A stretch of DNA of 64,000 nt, taken from positions 124,001-188,000 of the forward strand of contig JAUCDD010000023.1 in NCBI GenBank assembly GCA_034675505.1, read 5' to 3'. This stretch comes from Melaminivora sp034675505. Lineage in GTDB: Bacteria; Pseudomonadota; Gammaproteobacteria; Burkholderiales; Burkholderiaceae_C. Shown here piece by piece: positions 62,824-64,000 of the stretch (the first letter of the stretch is position 1; the number at the start of each line of letters is the position of its first letter). The position numbers and the translations under genes were made by a program. The notes under the pieces are model-generated. The model did not search any database. It saw only the letters and a list, made by a program, of their open reading frames with translations, and was not told the origin of the DNA.

Positions 62824-63102
62824 TCAGCCGCGCCAGGCGCGCAGCCAGAGCCACTGGCTGGTGGCGCAGGCCAGCACCAGCGCCGCGTAGCCGGCCATGC
62901 GCCCGTCGTGGCCGCTCCAGGCCAGGCCGGCCGCCAGGACGGCCGTCCCCACTACAAAATTTATAGCTACAGGCCGCCACCAGCCGCCGGCTTTGGCCAG
63001 GTGGCGCATGAAGACATGGCTGGCCAGCACCAGCAGCACGGCCAGCGCCAGCGCCGGTGCGGCAAAGTTCAGCAGGTGGTTCAGGAGGGACAGGGTGCTC
63101 AT
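62824..63102 (-). CDS. Small hypothetical membrane protein
   Basis: 92 residues from ATG 63102 (MSTLSLLNHLLNF). Three hydrophobic helices are visible: APALALAVLLVLASHVFM, VAINFVVGTAVLAAGLAW and MAGYAALVLACATSQWLWL. The sequence KAGGWWRPVAINF lies on a copy of the dispersed AT-rich repeat (62952-63000), which is translated here. A GGAG element is placed before the ATG on the minus strand. No family recognised. Confidence 0.6.
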   Translation of the reverse strand: MSTLSLLNHLLNFAAPALALAVLLVLASHVFMRHLAKAGGWWRPVAINFVVGTAVLAAGLAWSGHDGRMAGYAALVLACATSQWLWLRAWRG

Positions 63103-63162
63103 GCCGGCATGACGCAGATCAAGGCCGAGACCCCGCGGGCTGGCCGGCTGCGGCGCCAATTT

Positions 63163-63177
63163 TATAATCCCCCTCCA
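63163..63177 (+). promoter_or_regulatory. -10 hexamer directly before the hemA start
   Basis: A consensus TATAAT at 63163-63168 is followed after eight bases by the ATG at 63177. No Shine-Dalgarno sequence lies between. Transcription probably begins within one or two bases of the start codon, giving a leaderless message. Confidence 0.55.
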
Positions 63178-64000
63178 TGGCAGTCTGGGCCCTAGGCATC
63201 AACCACACGACCGCCCCGCTCGACCTGCGGGGCCGTTTTGCGTTTGCGCTCGACCAGATCGCGCCCACGCTGCACGGCCTGCGCGACTCGCTGGCCGCCG
63301 GCAGCCGCCACCCGCAGGTGGAAACGGCCATCCTGTCCACCTGCAACCGCACCGAAATCTACTGCGCCGCCCCCCTGGCCGCGCCCGAGCACACGCTGCG
63401 CTGGCTGGCCCAGTCGGGCGGCGTGAGCCCGGAGCTGCTGCACGCGCATTCCTACCACCTGGAGCACGGCCTGGCCGCGCGCCACGCCTTCCGCGTTGCC
63501 AGCGGGCTCGATTCCATGGTGCTGGGCGAGGCGCAGATCCTGGGGCAGATGAAGAACGCGGTGCGCGCCGCCGAAGGCGCGGGCGCCCTGGGCAGCACGC
63601 TCAACCAGCTGTTCCAGCGCAGCTTTGCCGTCGCCAAGGAGGTGCGCTCCAGCACCGACATCGGCGCGCACAGCATCAGCATGGCCGCCGCCGCCGTGCG
63701 CCTGGCCGGGCAGCTGTTCGAGGACCTGGCGCAGATCCGCGTGCTGTTCGTCGGCGCGGGCGAGATGGTGGAGCTGTGCGCCACGCACTTTGCCGCGCGC
63801 AACCCGCGCCAGATCACCATCGCCAACCGCACGCTGGAGCGCGGCGAGAAGCTGGCCGCGCGCCTGGGCGCCAGCGTGATGCGCCTGGCCGAGCTGCCCG
63901 AGCACCTGCACGAGTTCGACGCCGTCATCAGCTGCACGGCCAGCCAGCTGCCCATCGTGGGGCTGGGCGCGGTCGAGCGGGCGCTGAAAAAGCGCCGCCA
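63177..64000 (+). CDS. hemA: Glutamyl-tRNA reductase, 3' partial
   Basis: The first 274 residues are visible; the gene runs off the right edge. MAVWALGINHTTAPLDLRGR is the standard opening. ETAILSTCNRTEIYC holds the catalytic Cys (NRTEIY motif), followed by GLDSMVLGEAQILGQMKNAV. The NADPH-binding domain begins IRVLFVGAGEMVELCATHFA. It reduces glutamyl-tRNA to glutamate semialdehyde, the first committed step of C5 heme synthesis. It is divergent from the small membrane protein gene. Confidence 0.95.
   Translation, partial: MAVWALGINHTTAPLDLRGRFAFALDQIAPTLHGLRDSLAAGSRHPQVETAILSTCNRTEIYCAAPLAAPEHTLRWLAQSGGVSPELLHAHSYHLEHGLAARHAFRVASGLDSMVLGEAQILGQMKNAVRAAEGAGALGSTLNQLFQRSFAVAKEVRSSTDIGAHSISMAAAAVRLAGQLFEDLAQIRVLFVGAGEMVELCATHFAARNPRQITIANRTLERGEKLAARLGASVMRLAELPEHLHEFDAVISCTASQLPIVGLGAVERALKKRR

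Overview
The window comes from a very GC-rich (about 70 percent) betaproteobacterium, most likely of the Comamonadaceae (Acidovorax, Alicycliphilus, Melaminivora or a relative). The evidence is the gene repertoire (ribF-ileS-lspA block, ugpBAECQ, an acyl-CoA dehydrogenase pair, an HNH protein of the Comamonadaceae type), start-stop overlapping operons, and short AT-rich repeats around the word AGCTATCAAAA scattered through a GC-rich background. No phage, plasmid, transposase or CRISPR locus is visible. All identifications are by eye; no database search was run.

Layout. 1-2.7 kb: 3' part of a fused AAA/VWA chelatase-type protein, convergent with a BtuF-like metal-receptor binding protein. 2.9-3.4 kb: rpmB-rpmG with promoter and terminator. 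3.4-18.9 kb, all on the minus strand: an MSHA-type pilus/type II secretion-like system (mshM-L-N-E-G-I-J-K-like genes, two large prepilin-like proteins, a small membrane protein, a two-component system, then a major-pilin-like gene), most junctions overlapping. mshL and mshN each carry an apparent single-base frameshift in a GC-only tract. 19-24.8 kb: rsmB, a membrane protein, purN, a YceH homologue and two acyl-CoA dehydrogenases. 24.9-32.1 kb: HNH endonuclease, ribF, ileS, lspA and a Na/Pi cotransporter. 32.2-36.5 kb: LuxR-type regulator, a candidate small structured RNA, a bile-acid:sodium-symporter-like protein, a NUDIX hydrolase and a quinone oxidoreductase. 36.5-36.8 kb: a non-coding 268-bp element with 32-bp perfect inverted ends. 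36.9-43.4 kb: GGDEF/EAL protein coupled to a TRAP-type solute-binding protein, a short-chain reductase with altered catalytic residues, and a chemoreceptor. 43.6-47.2 kb: PHP phosphoesterase, YciO protein, M50 protease and trpS with a C-terminal extension.

47.4-52.2 kb looks like an accessory stress locus: a prion-like Gly/Gln/Tyr/Ser-rich protein, two small genes in tandem, a broken hypothetical gene, a 49-residue protein, a general-stress-type reductase and a KGG-repeat stress protein. The region is richer in AT between genes, and the two low-complexity proteins share the same ribosome-binding context. It is the best candidate for an undescribed system. 52.5-64 kb: tRNA-Ser(CGA), serA, the complete ugp glycerol-phosphate operon with ugpQ, an MscS-type channel, hdeA, a small membrane protein and the 5' part of hemA.

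How parts may work together. The pilus ATPase has an MshEN-like N-terminus, so c-di-GMP made or destroyed by the TRAP-coupled GGDEF/EAL protein could act on the pilus (inference). Two dispersed signals cut across the annotation: a roughly 60-bp repeat family with about ten copies, four of them translated within genes, and a group of six genes whose -10-like hexamer lies only 6-8 nt before the start codon, suggesting leaderless mRNAs.
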